DNA of 64,000 nucleotides from Vibrio sp. MedPE-SWchi (lineage in GTDB: Bacteria > Pseudomonadota > Gammaproteobacteria > Enterobacterales > Vibrionaceae): contig MPDB01000003.1 of assembly GCA_001874155.1 (NCBI GenBank), forward strand, positions 1-64,000, in the 5' to 3' direction. The translations under genes were made by a program, and so were the position numbers. Numbering within the stretch: position 1 is the first letter of the stretch; every line of letters begins with the position of its first letter. Under the pieces are notes generated by a model. It was not told where the DNA came from. It was given only the letters and a program-made list of their open reading frames with translations, and searched no databases. Positions 1 through 7,965 of this stretch are shown piece by piece.

Positions 1-657
1 GTTGCTTACCGTGAAACTATCACTCAAGCAATTGAAGATAGCTACACGCACAAGAAGCAATCTGGTGGTTCTGGTCAATTCGGTAAGATCGATTACCGTG
101 TTAAGCCTGGCGAACCTGGTTCTGGTTTCACGTTCTCTTCATCTGTTGTTGGTGGTAACGTTCCTAAGGAATTCTGGCCTGCAGTTGAGAAAGGTTTTGC
201 ATCAATGATGGAAAACGGTGTTCTTGCTGGTTTCCCAACGCTAGACGTTGAAGTTGAACTATTCGATGGTGGCTTCCACGCAGTCGATTCATCTGCAATT
301 GCATTTGAAATCGCAGCGAAAGGCGCATTCCGTCAATCTATGCCTAAAGCAGGCGCACAACTTCTTGAGCCAATCATGAACGTTGATGTGTTCACTCCAG
401 ACGATCACGTTGGTGATGTTATCGGTGACCTTAACCGTCGTCGTGGCATGATCAAAGATCAACAAGCTGGCGTTACTGGTGTTCGTATTAAAGCTGACGT
501 ACCTCTTTCTGAGATGTTCGGCTACATCGGTCACCTACGTACAATTACTTCAGGCCGTGGTCAATTCTCTATGGAATTCCTACAGTACTCGCCTTGTCCA
601 GCTAACGTAGCTGAAGAAGTAATCGCTAAAGTTAAAGAAGAAAACGCTAAGAAATAA
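1..657 (+). CDS. fusA: Elongation factor G, second type (3' part only)
   Basis: This is the C-terminal ~218 residues of a translation elongation factor G, a GTPase that moves tRNA and mRNA on the ribosome. The reading frame is open from the first base, so the gene begins outside the window. It covers domain IV ([20 protein letters not shown], then [20 protein letters not shown]) and domain V ([33 protein letters not shown]). These segments differ clearly from the str-operon EF-G of Vibrio as I recall it, which has a QSGGRGQFGHVW-type stretch, and no rpsL, rpsG or tuf gene follows. I therefore take it to be the second, paralogous EF-G of vibrios. Whether it serves translocation or ribosome recycling cannot be told from this piece. 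A strong terminator follows the stop codon. Confidence 0.93.
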   Translation, partial: VAYRETITQAIEDSYTHKKQSGGSGQFGKIDYRVKPGEPGSGFTFSSSVVGGNVPKEFWPAVEKGFASMMENGVLAGFPTLDVEVELFDGGFHAVDSSAIAFEIAAKGAFRQSMPKAGAQLLEPIMNVDVFTPDDHVGDVIGDLNRRRGMIKDQQAGVTGVRIKADVPLSEMFGYIGHLRTITSGRGQFSMEFLQYSPCPANVAEEVIAKVKEENAKK

Positions 658-677
658 TCGTTTTTAATCTATAACTT

Positions 678-716
678 AAAAGCCCCACTAGTGAAAACTA
701 GCGGGGCTTTTTGTTT
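678..716 (+). terminator. Rho-independent terminator after fusA
   Basis: A GC-rich stem (AGCCCCACTAGT with its complement ACTAGCGGGGCT, loop GAAA) is followed by a T-rich tract. It ends the EF-G transcript. Confidence 0.9.
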
Positions 717-770
717 TTAATCGCGAATTGATAACACTGAAGGAATGTGAGGCATTAGCCTCTTTATCCT

Positions 771-983
771 CTAGCGCTTTAAGTCGATATAAATCTGTTC
801 TACCTTGGTTCTAGCCCACTCTGTTTTACGTAGAAATTTGAGGCTAGATTTGATGCTAGGGTCGCTCTTGAAACAGTTAATGTTAACCATACGACTTAGC
901 TCTTCCCACCCATAGTGCTCGACAAGTTCAGTGAGTAGCTTTTGCAGGGTAATTCCGTGTAGCGGGTTATTTTCTTGTGTCAT
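771..983 (-). CDS. VF530-family (DUF2132) small DNA-binding-type protein
   Basis: A 70-residue protein matching the VF530 / DUF2132 family. The family signature is seen as NNPLHGITL near the N-terminus, then [30 protein letters not shown] and [10 protein letters not shown]. The family is named after a Vibrio fischeri protein whose structure has been described as DNA-binding-like. The cellular role is unknown, so no pathway is assigned. The length is usual for the family. It is transcribed convergently with fusA and lies alone, with ~55 bases between its start and the 3' end of the neighbouring LysR gene on the same strand. Confidence 0.85.
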   Translation of the reverse strand: MTQENNPLHGITLQKLLTELVEHYGWEELSRMVNINCFKSDPSIKSSLKFLRKTEWARTKVEQIYIDLKR

Positions 984-1037
984 GTGTTCTCAGTGAATAT
1001 CACAGTTAGGTATTACGCGTAGTATAGCAATTCAAAG

Positions 1038-1976
1038 CTATTTCGACCTTTTCCATTTTAAAGAATAATCACTTTCTCGGATGTCTAAGCCTTCTTTGCC
1101 TAACGGTGCGAACAGGTCTACTTGTTGCTTCATCCACTTTTCGAACAATACGATCTTTTCACGGCGGAAATACCCCGATGGAGCGCATAGGTAGTAGCTG
1201 TAACGAGGCTTGAGAGCGATATTGCTGATGCGTACAAGCTTCCCCTCATTTATGTAGCGCAAAGCCAAACTGTGTTTGACAAGCGCGACCCCTTGCACGG
1301 CTAACGCACCCTCTAAGACAAAATGCGAGCCGTCGTATTGAAGTGTGGAATTGCCCGCTTTGACACCCACACAGTCTAACCATAGCTGCCAATCCATATC
1401 TGGCCAGCGATCTTCAATAAGTTCTGCTTTATGCAAATCGTCAACGCTGTAGATCCCATGTTTTTCTTGATAGAGAGGGTGGCAGACTGGATAAATGACA
1501 TCGTCCATTAACCAGCGGCTTTCAACGTTCTTATAGTCTCCTTCTCCATAGCGAATACAAATATCAACGCTGGAATCTTGAAAAGAGACCACTTGGTTTG
1601 TTGGCTCTATGAGCATGGCAAGCTCTGGGTGGGCTTCTTTGAATTGCCCAATACGCGGTACTAGCCAGTGCTGAGCAAAAGAGGGCAGGGTTGAAATGGA
1701 AAGCTGACTCGGGTTTGGATCTTGGTTGATCTGCCTGATGCCGTCTTGAAGATGAGCAAAGCCTTTTTTAGCTTGTTCATACAGGGTTTCGCCTTCATAA
1801 GTTAATACCACCTGGCGATGTTGCCGAATAAATAGATCAGTTCCCACCCACTCTTCCAACAAACGTATTTGCTGGCTGATTGCCGCTGCCGTTACATATA
1901 ACTGGTTCGCGGCAGCTTTGAAGCTTCCTAGCTCAGCCGCAGTGTAAAAATAGTAGATGCCCAAGAAAGGCGGCAT
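1038..1976 (-). CDS. LysR-family transcriptional regulator (GcvA-like)
   Basis: A 312-residue LysR-type regulator. The N-terminal winged helix shows FYTAAELGSFKAAANQLYVTAAAISQQIRLLEE (helix-turn-helix about residues 15-45), followed by a periplasmic-binding-protein-like effector domain. The run LWLDCVG and the general pattern place it near GcvA-type regulators. The frame is open upstream to 2078, but I chose the ATG at 1976: the protein then begins MPPFLGIYYF, as relatives do, and the control region shared with the divergent DUF1127 gene stays free. Its target is probably that neighbour, because GcvA-like LysR genes often sit divergent from DUF1127 genes. The effector is unknown. Confidence 0.85.
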   Translation of the reverse strand: MPPFLGIYYFYTAAELGSFKAAANQLYVTAAAISQQIRLLEEWVGTDLFIRQHRQVVLTYEGETLYEQAKKGFAHLQDGIRQINQDPNPSQLSISTLPSFAQHWLVPRIGQFKEAHPELAMLIEPTNQVVSFQDSSVDICIRYGEGDYKNVESRWLMDDVIYPVCHPLYQEKHGIYSVDDLHKAELIEDRWPDMDWQLWLDCVGVKAGNSTLQYDGSHFVLEGALAVQGVALVKHSLALRYINEGKLVRISNIALKPRYSYYLCAPSGYFRREKIVLFEKWMKQQVDLFAPLGKEGLDIRESDYSLKWKRSK

Positions 1977-2093
1977 TCGTTCTTTCACATTAGTTTTCCT
2001 TAACTCAATGGCAAATCGTATCGTTTGTAGCTTTAACCATAATGGTTGATTATTAATCTTGTCAACTGAGTTAATCAAGGGAGAGAAAGAGAT

Positions 2094-2300
2094 ATGACGA
2101 CTACAATCATTAGCAGCCCTAGTACGAATAAAGAGCCTTCGGTCAATTTGATTAAGGCATTCTTTCCTAAAATTAAACGCTGGTTGGCTAAATCACGCTC
2201 TAGAAAGCAGCTTGCAGCACTCTCTTCGCACATGCTTCGCGATATTGGTGTGAGTGAGAAAGATGCGCTCATGGAGAGCGAACGACCATTCTGGGATTGA
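2094..2300 (+). CDS. DUF1127 domain small protein
   Basis: A 68-residue basic protein. Its C-terminal half carries the DUF1127 pattern (SRKQLAALSSHMLRDIGVSEKDA), an arginine/lysine-rich helix followed by the LxDIGxS motif. Small DUF1127 proteins in other proteobacteria have been tied to phosphate, RNA turnover and stress phenotypes, but no role can be assigned here. A purine-rich ribosome binding site (GGGAGAGAAAGAG) precedes the ATG. The gene is divergent from the LysR gene, and a terminator follows within 50 bases, so it is a single-gene unit. A long antiparallel open frame across the same bases is its shadow. Confidence 0.85.
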   Translation: MTTTIISSPSTNKEPSVNLIKAFFPKIKRWLAKSRSRKQLAALSSHMLRDIGVSEKDALMESERPFWD

Positions 2301-2345
2301 TAAGCCAATCAGCAAGATTACTTGCTAACCTTCCTGTCTAGCAGC

Positions 2346-2379
2346 ACCTCAGCGTTTATCATTAGCGTTGAGGTTTTTT
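2346..2379 (+). terminator. Terminator after the DUF1127 gene
   Basis: The stem CCTCAGCG / CGTTGAGG (one G-T pair) is followed by TTTTTT. Confidence 0.8.
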
Positions 2380-2434
2380 ATTGTTGGGTGCTTGGTTTAT
2401 AAGATCGTGAAGCCAAACTTATCGAGCAAGCAAC

Positions 2435-2473
2435 AAAAAGGCATGCATCACGAATGCGCGTGAATGCATGCCT
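2435..2473 (-). terminator. Terminator of the acyl-CoA synthetase gene
   Basis: On the minus strand the stem AGGCATGCAT-CACG pairs with its complement with one bulged base. TTTTTGTTG follows in the direction of transcription, just past the stop codon of the acyl-CoA synthetase gene. Confidence 0.8.
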
Positions 2474-2493
2474 GTATTCAGATCTTGTTGGGT

Positions 2494-4179
2494 CTAGTCT
2501 TCCCAAACCACCAATTTGTCTTTAGGCCAGTTATGGCCAATTTCATGGTATTTCTGTTCAAGTATATGGCGTTTGATTTTTAAGGTTGGGGTTAGAACAC
2601 CGTTCTCGATGCTCCAAGGCTCCTTAATCATCAGCACCCCTTTAATTTTCTCATGTGAGCCGAGCTGGCTATTCATTTTCTCAACGACACGTTTCGTGGT
2701 TTTTTCGTAGCGGTCACGGTCAAAATTAGGGAAGTCATGGGGCACAACCAAAAGAATCGGACCAGGTAAGCCTAATCCAATCAAACACATCATCTCTACA
2801 CGACTGTATTCAAACAGCTTCTTCTCGATAGGGACAGGTGCAACGAACTTCCCTTTTGCGGTTTTGAAGGTGTCTTTCTTACGGCCTTGTATTGTTAAAT
2901 AGCCTTCACTGTCAATGGCTCCAATATCACCGGTATGCAGCCATCCATCACTATCAAAGGACTCTTGTGTGGCAATATCGTTCTTATAATAGCCTGAAAA
3001 CAACCCTTGGCCTCGAACCATGATCTCATCATCGGAAGCGATCTTAAGTTCAATCCCAGGGCCTGCATTACCCACACTGCCAATCTTATCTTCTCGGAAT
3101 GGATAGTTTAACGTGCTATAGGCAAAGGATTCAGTCATCCCCCATGCTTCAGTAATATTCAAACCAACACTACGATACCATTCAAGCAGTGCTGGTGACA
3201 CTGGCGCGGAGCCACATCCAAGCACTCGGGCTTGATCAAGCCCCAATCCATCGGCCAACTTCTTCTTAATGAGAGAGTTAACGAATGGAATCTTAAGCAA
3301 TATATTCAGTTTCTTCTGTGGCAACTTGTCCTGAATGCGTTGTTGGAACAGCGTCCAAAGTCGAGGAACGGAAATGAACAGGGTTGGACGGTGCATTTTA
3401 ACGTCTTCAATAAAGGTATCTAAAGACTCAGGGAAGGCGGTGAGGACACCTCCTGCAATTGAAGAGCCGTATATATAGACACGTTCAGTAATGTGCGCGA
3501 GTGGCAGATACGAGAACAGGCGATCGTCTGATTTAATACTGATCAGTTCAATCAACATCTGTACCGACCAACTGAATGCGCCATAGGTCAGCATTGCGCC
3601 TTTAGGCTGGCCTGATGTGCCCGATGTGTACACCAGAGACATCAACTTATCGTCATAGTGCTCAGGACGAAATGTCGAAGGCTCTGCCTCTTCAATAATA
3701 TCGTCGAACAGGTATTGGCAGTTCGGTGCAGTGTCGTAAGGAAGCGCAATACTGATGACGGTATCTAGTTTGTCCAACACCTGCTGCGTTGCTGTGGCAT
3801 CATCAAGCTTGCCTGCAATTAAGAACTTACTTTCACTGTGGGTTGCGCAGTACTCAATGGTGTCAGCGCCTGCTGTTGGGAAAATAGGGACACTAATAAA
3901 GTCACCCAGCGTCATTGCAAGATCGCAGATGAACCATTCCGCACAGTTTTTGGAAACCAGAGCGACTTTATCACCAGGGGCTGCGCCAAGCTTATTGAGC
4001 GCACTGACGAGCCGTAAGGCTTTATCGGCCACCTCTGCATAAGTGAACTCGACAAACTCTCTATTAATGATCTGCTTTAGGTAGACTTCATCGGGGCGCT
4101 CTTGAGCCCACTTCAAAATCAGCTCATTCGGAGGGGGAAGGGTACACGTTGGATTGGTTGTTTGATTAGGCTGAATCAT
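2494..4179 (-). CDS. AMP-binding long-chain acyl-CoA synthetase
   Basis: A 561-residue member of the adenylate-forming enzyme family. It activates a fatty acid with ATP to acyl-AMP and then forms acyl-CoA. Visible motifs are the ATP-binding loop YTSGTSGQPKGAM (about 188-200), the acyl-adenylate motif WGMTES, HTGDIG with the ribose-binding Asp, and GRKKDTFKTAKGKFVAP near the C-terminal hinge. The sequence groups with eukaryote-like long-chain synthetases (FAA1 type) rather than E. coli FadD, so the chain-length preference is only inferred. It stands alone between terminators. The ATG is followed by MIQPNQTTNP, a variable, non-conserved start. It probably serves uptake or recycling of fatty acids. 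Confidence 0.88.
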   Translation of the reverse strand: MIQPNQTTNPTCTLPPPNELILKWAQERPDEVYLKQIINREFVEFTYAEVADKALRLVSALNKLGAAPGDKVALVSKNCAEWFICDLAMTLGDFISVPIFPTAGADTIEYCATHSESKFLIAGKLDDATATQQVLDKLDTVISIALPYDTAPNCQYLFDDIIEEAEPSTFRPEHYDDKLMSLVYTSGTSGQPKGAMLTYGAFSWSVQMLIELISIKSDDRLFSYLPLAHITERVYIYGSSIAGGVLTAFPESLDTFIEDVKMHRPTLFISVPRLWTLFQQRIQDKLPQKKLNILLKIPFVNSLIKKKLADGLGLDQARVLGCGSAPVSPALLEWYRSVGLNITEAWGMTESFAYSTLNYPFREDKIGSVGNAGPGIELKIASDDEIMVRGQGLFSGYYKNDIATQESFDSDGWLHTGDIGAIDSEGYLTIQGRKKDTFKTAKGKFVAPVPIEKKLFEYSRVEMMCLIGLGLPGPILLVVPHDFPNFDRDRYEKTTKRVVEKMNSQLGSHEKIKGVLMIKEPWSIENGVLTPTLKIKRHILEQKYHEIGHNWPKDKLVVWED

Positions 4180-4313
4180 TCTCTAACTCCATGTAAAACA
4201 AATGACATATTTATTATTATGTTGGCTTATTGTTAATCACATGTTAACACTAGCATGTTCACCCGGAGAGTGAAAAGCTAACGATGGTTTTTTAGTTAAT
4301 TAGAGTGATCTAT

Positions 4314-5054
4314 CTAATGGAACTGCCTGAAAACACCGGGAGAAATCCCCGTCTTCTTCTTAAAAATGCGTGAAAAGTAGGAAACATCGTTATACCCACA
4401 TTGGTAAGCGATGACGGCAATTTTGTTTTTCTTGTCGTCTTGTAACAGCTTCTTGGCCAGTTCGATTCGTTTGGTCGTGAGGTAGTCTCGAAAGCTAATC
4501 CCAACCGATTTATGGAAAAGCTTAGAAAAATAACTGACGGAATAGTGGCAATAATCTGCAATATCTTCTTCGCGTATTGTCTTTGCTATATTGGCATCGA
4601 TATATTTTAAGATCTCAACAATATCCTTACTTATCTTATGTTCCGTAAGATCTAACTCCATCTTATATATATCTAAAATAGATTGATGATCAGTAAATCT
4701 AAAATAAACATTCTTACTGAGTTGCTCGCACCAATGGCTAATATCAAAGCTTGATAATCGGTAATGGTCAAATACCACATCCAAATTAAGAATGTCTTCT
4801 TCAATATTGCCTTTATATATAATAATGAGTTGTTTATGAAGATTTTGACATAATTTTATCGCAGTAATCAAAAGTGAATGATTACTATTCTTATCATAAA
4901 AGAAGAAACAAAATTGAACGTTAGGATCGCTAATAATAGATACGTCATGACCATCTTCAATAACTTTAAAGTATTTTTCAATGGTGAAAAGCGTATCTCT
5001 ATTGATATATGAGATCGATTGCCCAATCCAGTGGCCTGTATGCAGTACTTCCAT
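4314..5054 (-). CDS. AraC-family transcriptional regulator beside the tad locus
   Basis: A 246-residue protein whose last ~100 residues are a typical AraC DNA-binding domain with two helix-turn-helix motifs (IREEDIADYCHYSVSYFSKLF, then IAVIAYQCGYNDVSYFSRIF, ending KKTGISPGVFRQ). The first ~140 residues do not resemble the usual cupin sensor and I do not recognise them. They are rich in Ile, Phe, Asp and Asn and coded by AT-rich DNA, which fits transfer or relaxed selection. A GGGAG lies about 13 bases before the ATG. The gene is divergent from the flp pilin gene across ~490 bases, so control of the tad pilus operon is a reasonable inference but is not shown by the sequence. Confidence 0.85.
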   Translation of the reverse strand: MEVLHTGHWIGQSISYINRDTLFTIEKYFKVIEDGHDVSIISDPNVQFCFFFYDKNSNHSLLITAIKLCQNLHKQLIIIYKGNIEEDILNLDVVFDHYRLSSFDISHWCEQLSKNVYFRFTDHQSILDIYKMELDLTEHKISKDIVEILKYIDANIAKTIREEDIADYCHYSVSYFSKLFHKSVGISFRDYLTTKRIELAKKLLQDDKKNKIAVIAYQCGYNDVSYFSRIFKKKTGISPGVFRQFH

Positions 5055-5548
5055 AGCGTAAACCGATTTGCTCCCAACTCTTCAGATTTAGTTAAGATAA
5101 ATCTAAATAACTAGTTTAAGGCTAGACGGTGATCGATGAACGTCAAGATCTCCTTCAGTTGGCTGATATTATTGATAGAAGTATATTTAAACTGATGGTG
5201 TTGATGTGATCTTGCTTCACAAATGGGCGCTTAGAATTCTTCGTCAAGTATCATTGTTGAGACTTTGATGTATTAGAGGTCGTTAGGCTATTCACGAGCG
5301 AGTGGTTTTTATGAAGTGCTTTATTAAGAGTGTGTTAGAGGAAATAACACAACTGACGTAATTTTAAGGTTATGGCCTCTACCATTTCATTAAGGCGATT
5401 TCATTCATTATTAGAATATTAACCCTATTTAAATTAGACATAAAAGTACCAAAATGAAACAAGAAAGTCCTAACTGTTGACTTTATTACTATCTAAATTG
5501 TTAGGTAGCAATTGAATAGAAATTGCTTTTTTGGAAGGAGACCAAATG
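5055..5548. promoter_or_regulatory. AT-rich divergent control region, araC-type gene / flp
   Basis: A gap of almost 500 bases without a gene. It is AT-rich and must hold the promoters of both the AraC-type gene and the tad operon. Near the pilin end there is a TTGACT hexamer flanked by a loose inverted pair CCTAAC / GTTAGG (about 5469-5506). I could not fix a convincing -35/-10 pair or a sigma-54 promoter. I see no small gene or RNA in it. Confidence 0.45.
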
Positions 5549-5740
5549 ATGAGCAACTTAATTAATAGTGTTAAGAACTTTATGCAGGATGAAGAAGGCC
5601 TAACGGTTGTAGAATATGTTGTGGGAGCGGGCTTATTGGTGGCTGGGCTTGCAGGTATATTTGGCGCATTCAGTAGTATTCTAGAAGATGAGCTTTCAAG
5701 CGTATTTAATCAACCGGCAGCAGCAGCAGATGGTGGTTAA
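5549..5740 (+). CDS. flp: Flp-type pilin (first copy)
   Basis: The major structural subunit of a Tad/Flp type IVb pilus, 63 residues. It has a short basic/polar leader, then EEG followed by LTVVEYVVGAGLLVAGLAGI. This is the Flp motif: cleavage after Gly, Glu at +5 and Tyr at +6, and a hydrophobic helix that drives membrane insertion and assembly. The C-terminus is Ala/Gly rich. An AAGGAG lies at 5535-5540. The ATG at 5549 (8-base spacing) is preferred over the adjacent ATG at 5546, and a TTG further upstream would overlap the ribosome binding site. It is the first gene of the tad operon. A second pilin and the prepilin peptidase follow. Confidence 0.9.
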   Translation: MSNLINSVKNFMQDEEGLTVVEYVVGAGLLVAGLAGIFGAFSSILEDELSSVFNQPAAAADGG

Positions 5741-5783
5741 TTTTTTCATTATAGGCGAAAGTTAAAATCACGGTCTACGCTAT

Positions 5784-5835
5784 ATAATACTGACTAGTTT
5801 ATTGCATTTGGTTGCGGATAAATGGTCAGTATTAT
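5784..5835 (+). promoter_or_regulatory. Hairpin between the two flp genes
   Basis: A perfect 11-base inverted repeat (ATAATACTGAC / GTCAGTATTAT) encloses a second inner pair (TTTAT / ATAAA). It ends three bases before the AAGGAG of the second pilin gene. No T-tract follows, so it is not a normal terminator. It could be an RNA processing or stabilising element that lets the first pilin be made in excess, or it could mask the downstream ribosome binding site. Confidence 0.6.
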
Positions 5836-5850
5836 CGTAAGGAGGCTTAG

Positions 5851-6015
5851 ATGGAACGTTTTCTCAATTACTCGAAAGATTTTTTAAAAAATGAGGAAGG
5901 GCTAACGATTGTTGAATATGTAGTAGGTGCAGGAGCCATGATCATCGGACTTTCTGGTTTGTTCACAGTCGTTTATGGGATTTTAACCGACGAGTTTGAT
6001 TCTATCTTTGACTAG
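5851..6015 (+). CDS. Second Flp-type pilin, 54 residues
   Basis: A short gene that is easily missed. It starts at an ATG with AAGGAGG 6-7 bases upstream and ends in TAG. The protein reads MERFLNYSKDFLKNEEG, then LTIVEYVVGAGAMIIGLSGL, and ends DEFDSIFD. The processing motif (Gly, then Glu +5 and Tyr +6) and the hydrophobic helix match the first pilin almost residue for residue, so it is a paralogous Flp pilin or minor pilin. The mature form would be only ~37 residues. Unlike the first copy, it lacks the Ala/Gly-rich tail and ends acidic. It lies between the first pilin and the prepilin peptidase that would process both. Confidence 0.85.
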   Translation: MERFLNYSKDFLKNEEGLTIVEYVVGAGAMIIGLSGLFTVVYGILTDEFDSIFD

Positions 6016-6042
6016 TCAATAACGCTTCTAGGAATGGATATC

Positions 6043-6558
6043 ATGGAGTATCTAATTTGGGCAGGCTTGCTTGCTGTTGCAACAACCGATGCGAGAGAGA
6101 ATCGCATTCCAAATATGGCACTTCTATACCTGCTTTTTGTTACCTTAATCCATCATTCTTTCTCTGCTGATCCTTTGATGCTTGTGGGCACTTCCTTGCT
6201 TGCTGGTTTAATCATGTTTGTCATTTCACTCATCATGCATGTCGCAGGAGCGATGGCGCCTGGCGATGTGAAACTGTTGGGTGTTGTGGGTTTCATTGTT
6301 GGCTGGGGACAGCTATTGAGCACGACTTTCTGGATAGCAATATCGACGGTTTTAGTGGGTGGGTTGTACGGTGCAATCCGATTTGCAGAAGAGCCTGAAA
6401 CTCTTCAACTCATGGTTAAAAAGTATACTATGATCTTTGCATACGGTAAGGGAGCTAAGCCTGCAGTAAGCGCACTATCAAAAGAGCGTTCAGACATGCT
6501 TAGAATGCCATTTGCCCCAGTAGTTGTTATTGGGTTAGCGATGCAAAATTATTTTTAG
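6043..6558 (+). CDS. tadV: Prepilin peptidase TadV/CpaA
   Basis: An A24-family membrane aspartyl peptidase of 171 residues that removes the leader from Flp pilins and from TadE/F pseudopilins. The two catalytic aspartates are in TTDARENRIPN (residues ~18-28) and in MAPGDVKLLGVVG, the GxGD-like motif. Several hydrophobic segments fit a polytopic inner-membrane protein. Like other TadV/CpaA proteins, it lacks the N-terminal methylase domain of PilD. The start at 6043 (MEYLIWAG) has AGGA nine bases before it. The ATG at 6034 directly abuts that AGGA and is unlikely. Confidence 0.9.
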   Translation: MEYLIWAGLLAVATTDARENRIPNMALLYLLFVTLIHHSFSADPLMLVGTSLLAGLIMFVISLIMHVAGAMAPGDVKLLGVVGFIVGWGQLLSTTFWIAISTVLVGGLYGAIRFAEEPETLQLMVKKYTMIFAYGKGAKPAVSALSKERSDMLRMPFAPVVVIGLAMQNYF

Positions 6559-6612
6559 GTCATTATTTTAAATTTAAGGACTCATTCAATGGAGTGAGAA
6601 TAAGGGGTCTCT

Positions 6613-7965
6613 GTGAATACGACACCAAGTGACGGTCTACATAGAGAAGAGCTAACGCCTCAGGCGGAAGCGCCAAAAGTACCCACTTCCTTTGAAGGTT
6701 TAGGAGTCCCTAGAGCGGTTGTCGAAAATTTGCTGATAAAGCATATCTCTGCCTTTCCTAAATCTGACATTCTCAATCTCACCAAACTCATGTGCATTAA
6801 CAGTCATTTGATTGAAGACATGATTGCCAATCTACGCAAAAAATCCCTAGTCGAAGTATTCCAAGCAGCCAGTGAAGGGTTTATGTCACAAGAGGCGTCT
6901 GGAACGGTGCGCTATGGCTTGTCGGAAACGGGCATGCAAGAGGCAGACGCTGCGTTTGCGAAAGATGCTTATCTCGGCCCGACCCCGGTGTCACTACGTG
7001 ATTATGACCAGATGGTAAAAGATCAAGATGTTCGCACCAGGGTCGTGACGAAAGCGGATGTCACTCATGCGCTTAGTGATGTGTACGGGGCTGAACGCAT
7101 GATATCGGTGCTTGGCCCTGCAATAAACTCGGGTCGAGCCCTGCTGCTCTATGGCGATGCTGGGACAGGTAAAACCTTTGTTGCGACCCGAATACTTAAT
7201 TCTCTCAATACCTCTGTTTATATTCCTTATTCGGTTTATGCCGCAGGGAACATCATTAAAGTCTTTTCCCCGCAACACCACCGTCGTGTTGATGGCCACC
7301 TTCAACAGCAGAGCTTACTGTTTAAAGAGCAATACGATCGCCGATGGGTATTGAGTGAACGTCCTAATATTCAGGTTGGCGGTGAGTTAACCATGGACAT
7401 GCTTGAGGTTAACCACAGTGAACACAATCGGGTATGGATGGCGCCCCTACAGATGATGGCCAACAATGGCATCTTCATCATTGATGATCTGGGCCGCCAA
7501 CCCATGCCCGTCGACACCTTACTTAACCGTTGGATCGTTCCAATGGAGTATTTCTTTGATCACTTATCTCTGCCAAATGGGCAACAGATAACGATTCCAT
7601 TCATTCTAACGTTGGCATTCTCAAGTAATTTAGACCCTCAAGCTATTGCTGATCCGGCGTTTTTGCGTCGTCTGGGTTACAAGATTCAGTTTTACCCTTT
7701 GAAAGACAGTGAATATCAGGCGTTATGGGAAAAAATCGCACAGGGTAGGCAGCTCGCCATCGAGCCCTCTGTGTTTGAAAATTTGTTCAGTTTACATCGT
7801 CAACATAGCGTGGGTTTTTATCCCTGCTTGCCCAAGGATATGGTGGGTATTAGCCGAGATATCATAGCATTTGAAGACATAGAGCCCGTCATTACACCAG
7901 AAGTATTATCACGGGCATGGGAAGTCTACTTTACCGCAGACGGTAAAGGGGGAGGAGCTAGATGA
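6613..7965 (+). CDS. AAA+ ATPase with winged-helix-like N-terminus, in the tad operon
   Basis: A 450-residue cytoplasmic protein that is not one of the standard Tad components. Residues ~45-120 look helical and winged-helix-like (FPKSDILNLTKL...LIEDMIANLRKKSLVEV). An AAA+ module follows: Walker A GDAGTGKT (181-188), Walker B IFIIDDLGRQ (287-296), sensor-1-like FSSNLDP (336-342) and an arginine-finger-like PAFLRRLG (349-356). The sequence is closer in style to MoxR/AAA+ remodelling ATPases than to secretion ATPases. GTG start with AAGGGG five bases upstream. Its 3' end overlaps cpaB by four bases (ATGA), so the two are translationally coupled. I infer a role in pilus assembly or its regulation, but the function is not known to me. 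Confidence 0.8.
   Translation: MNTTPSDGLHREELTPQAEAPKVPTSFEGLGVPRAVVENLLIKHISAFPKSDILNLTKLMCINSHLIEDMIANLRKKSLVEVFQAASEGFMSQEASGTVRYGLSETGMQEADAAFAKDAYLGPTPVSLRDYDQMVKDQDVRTRVVTKADVTHALSDVYGAERMISVLGPAINSGRALLLYGDAGTGKTFVATRILNSLNTSVYIPYSVYAAGNIIKVFSPQHHRRVDGHLQQQSLLFKEQYDRRWVLSERPNIQVGGELTMDMLEVNHSEHNRVWMAPLQMMANNGIFIIDDLGRQPMPVDTLLNRWIVPMEYFFDHLSLPNGQQITIPFILTLAFSSNLDPQAIADPAFLRRLGYKIQFYPLKDSEYQALWEKIAQGRQLAIEPSVFENLFSLHRQHSVGFYPCLPKDMVGISRDIIAFEDIEPVITPEVLSRAWEVYFTADGKGGGAR

Noticed and set aside
2075..2308. Open frame of 77 codons on the minus strand
   Set aside because: It runs antiparallel across the DUF1127 gene, has no family signature and overlaps that gene completely.
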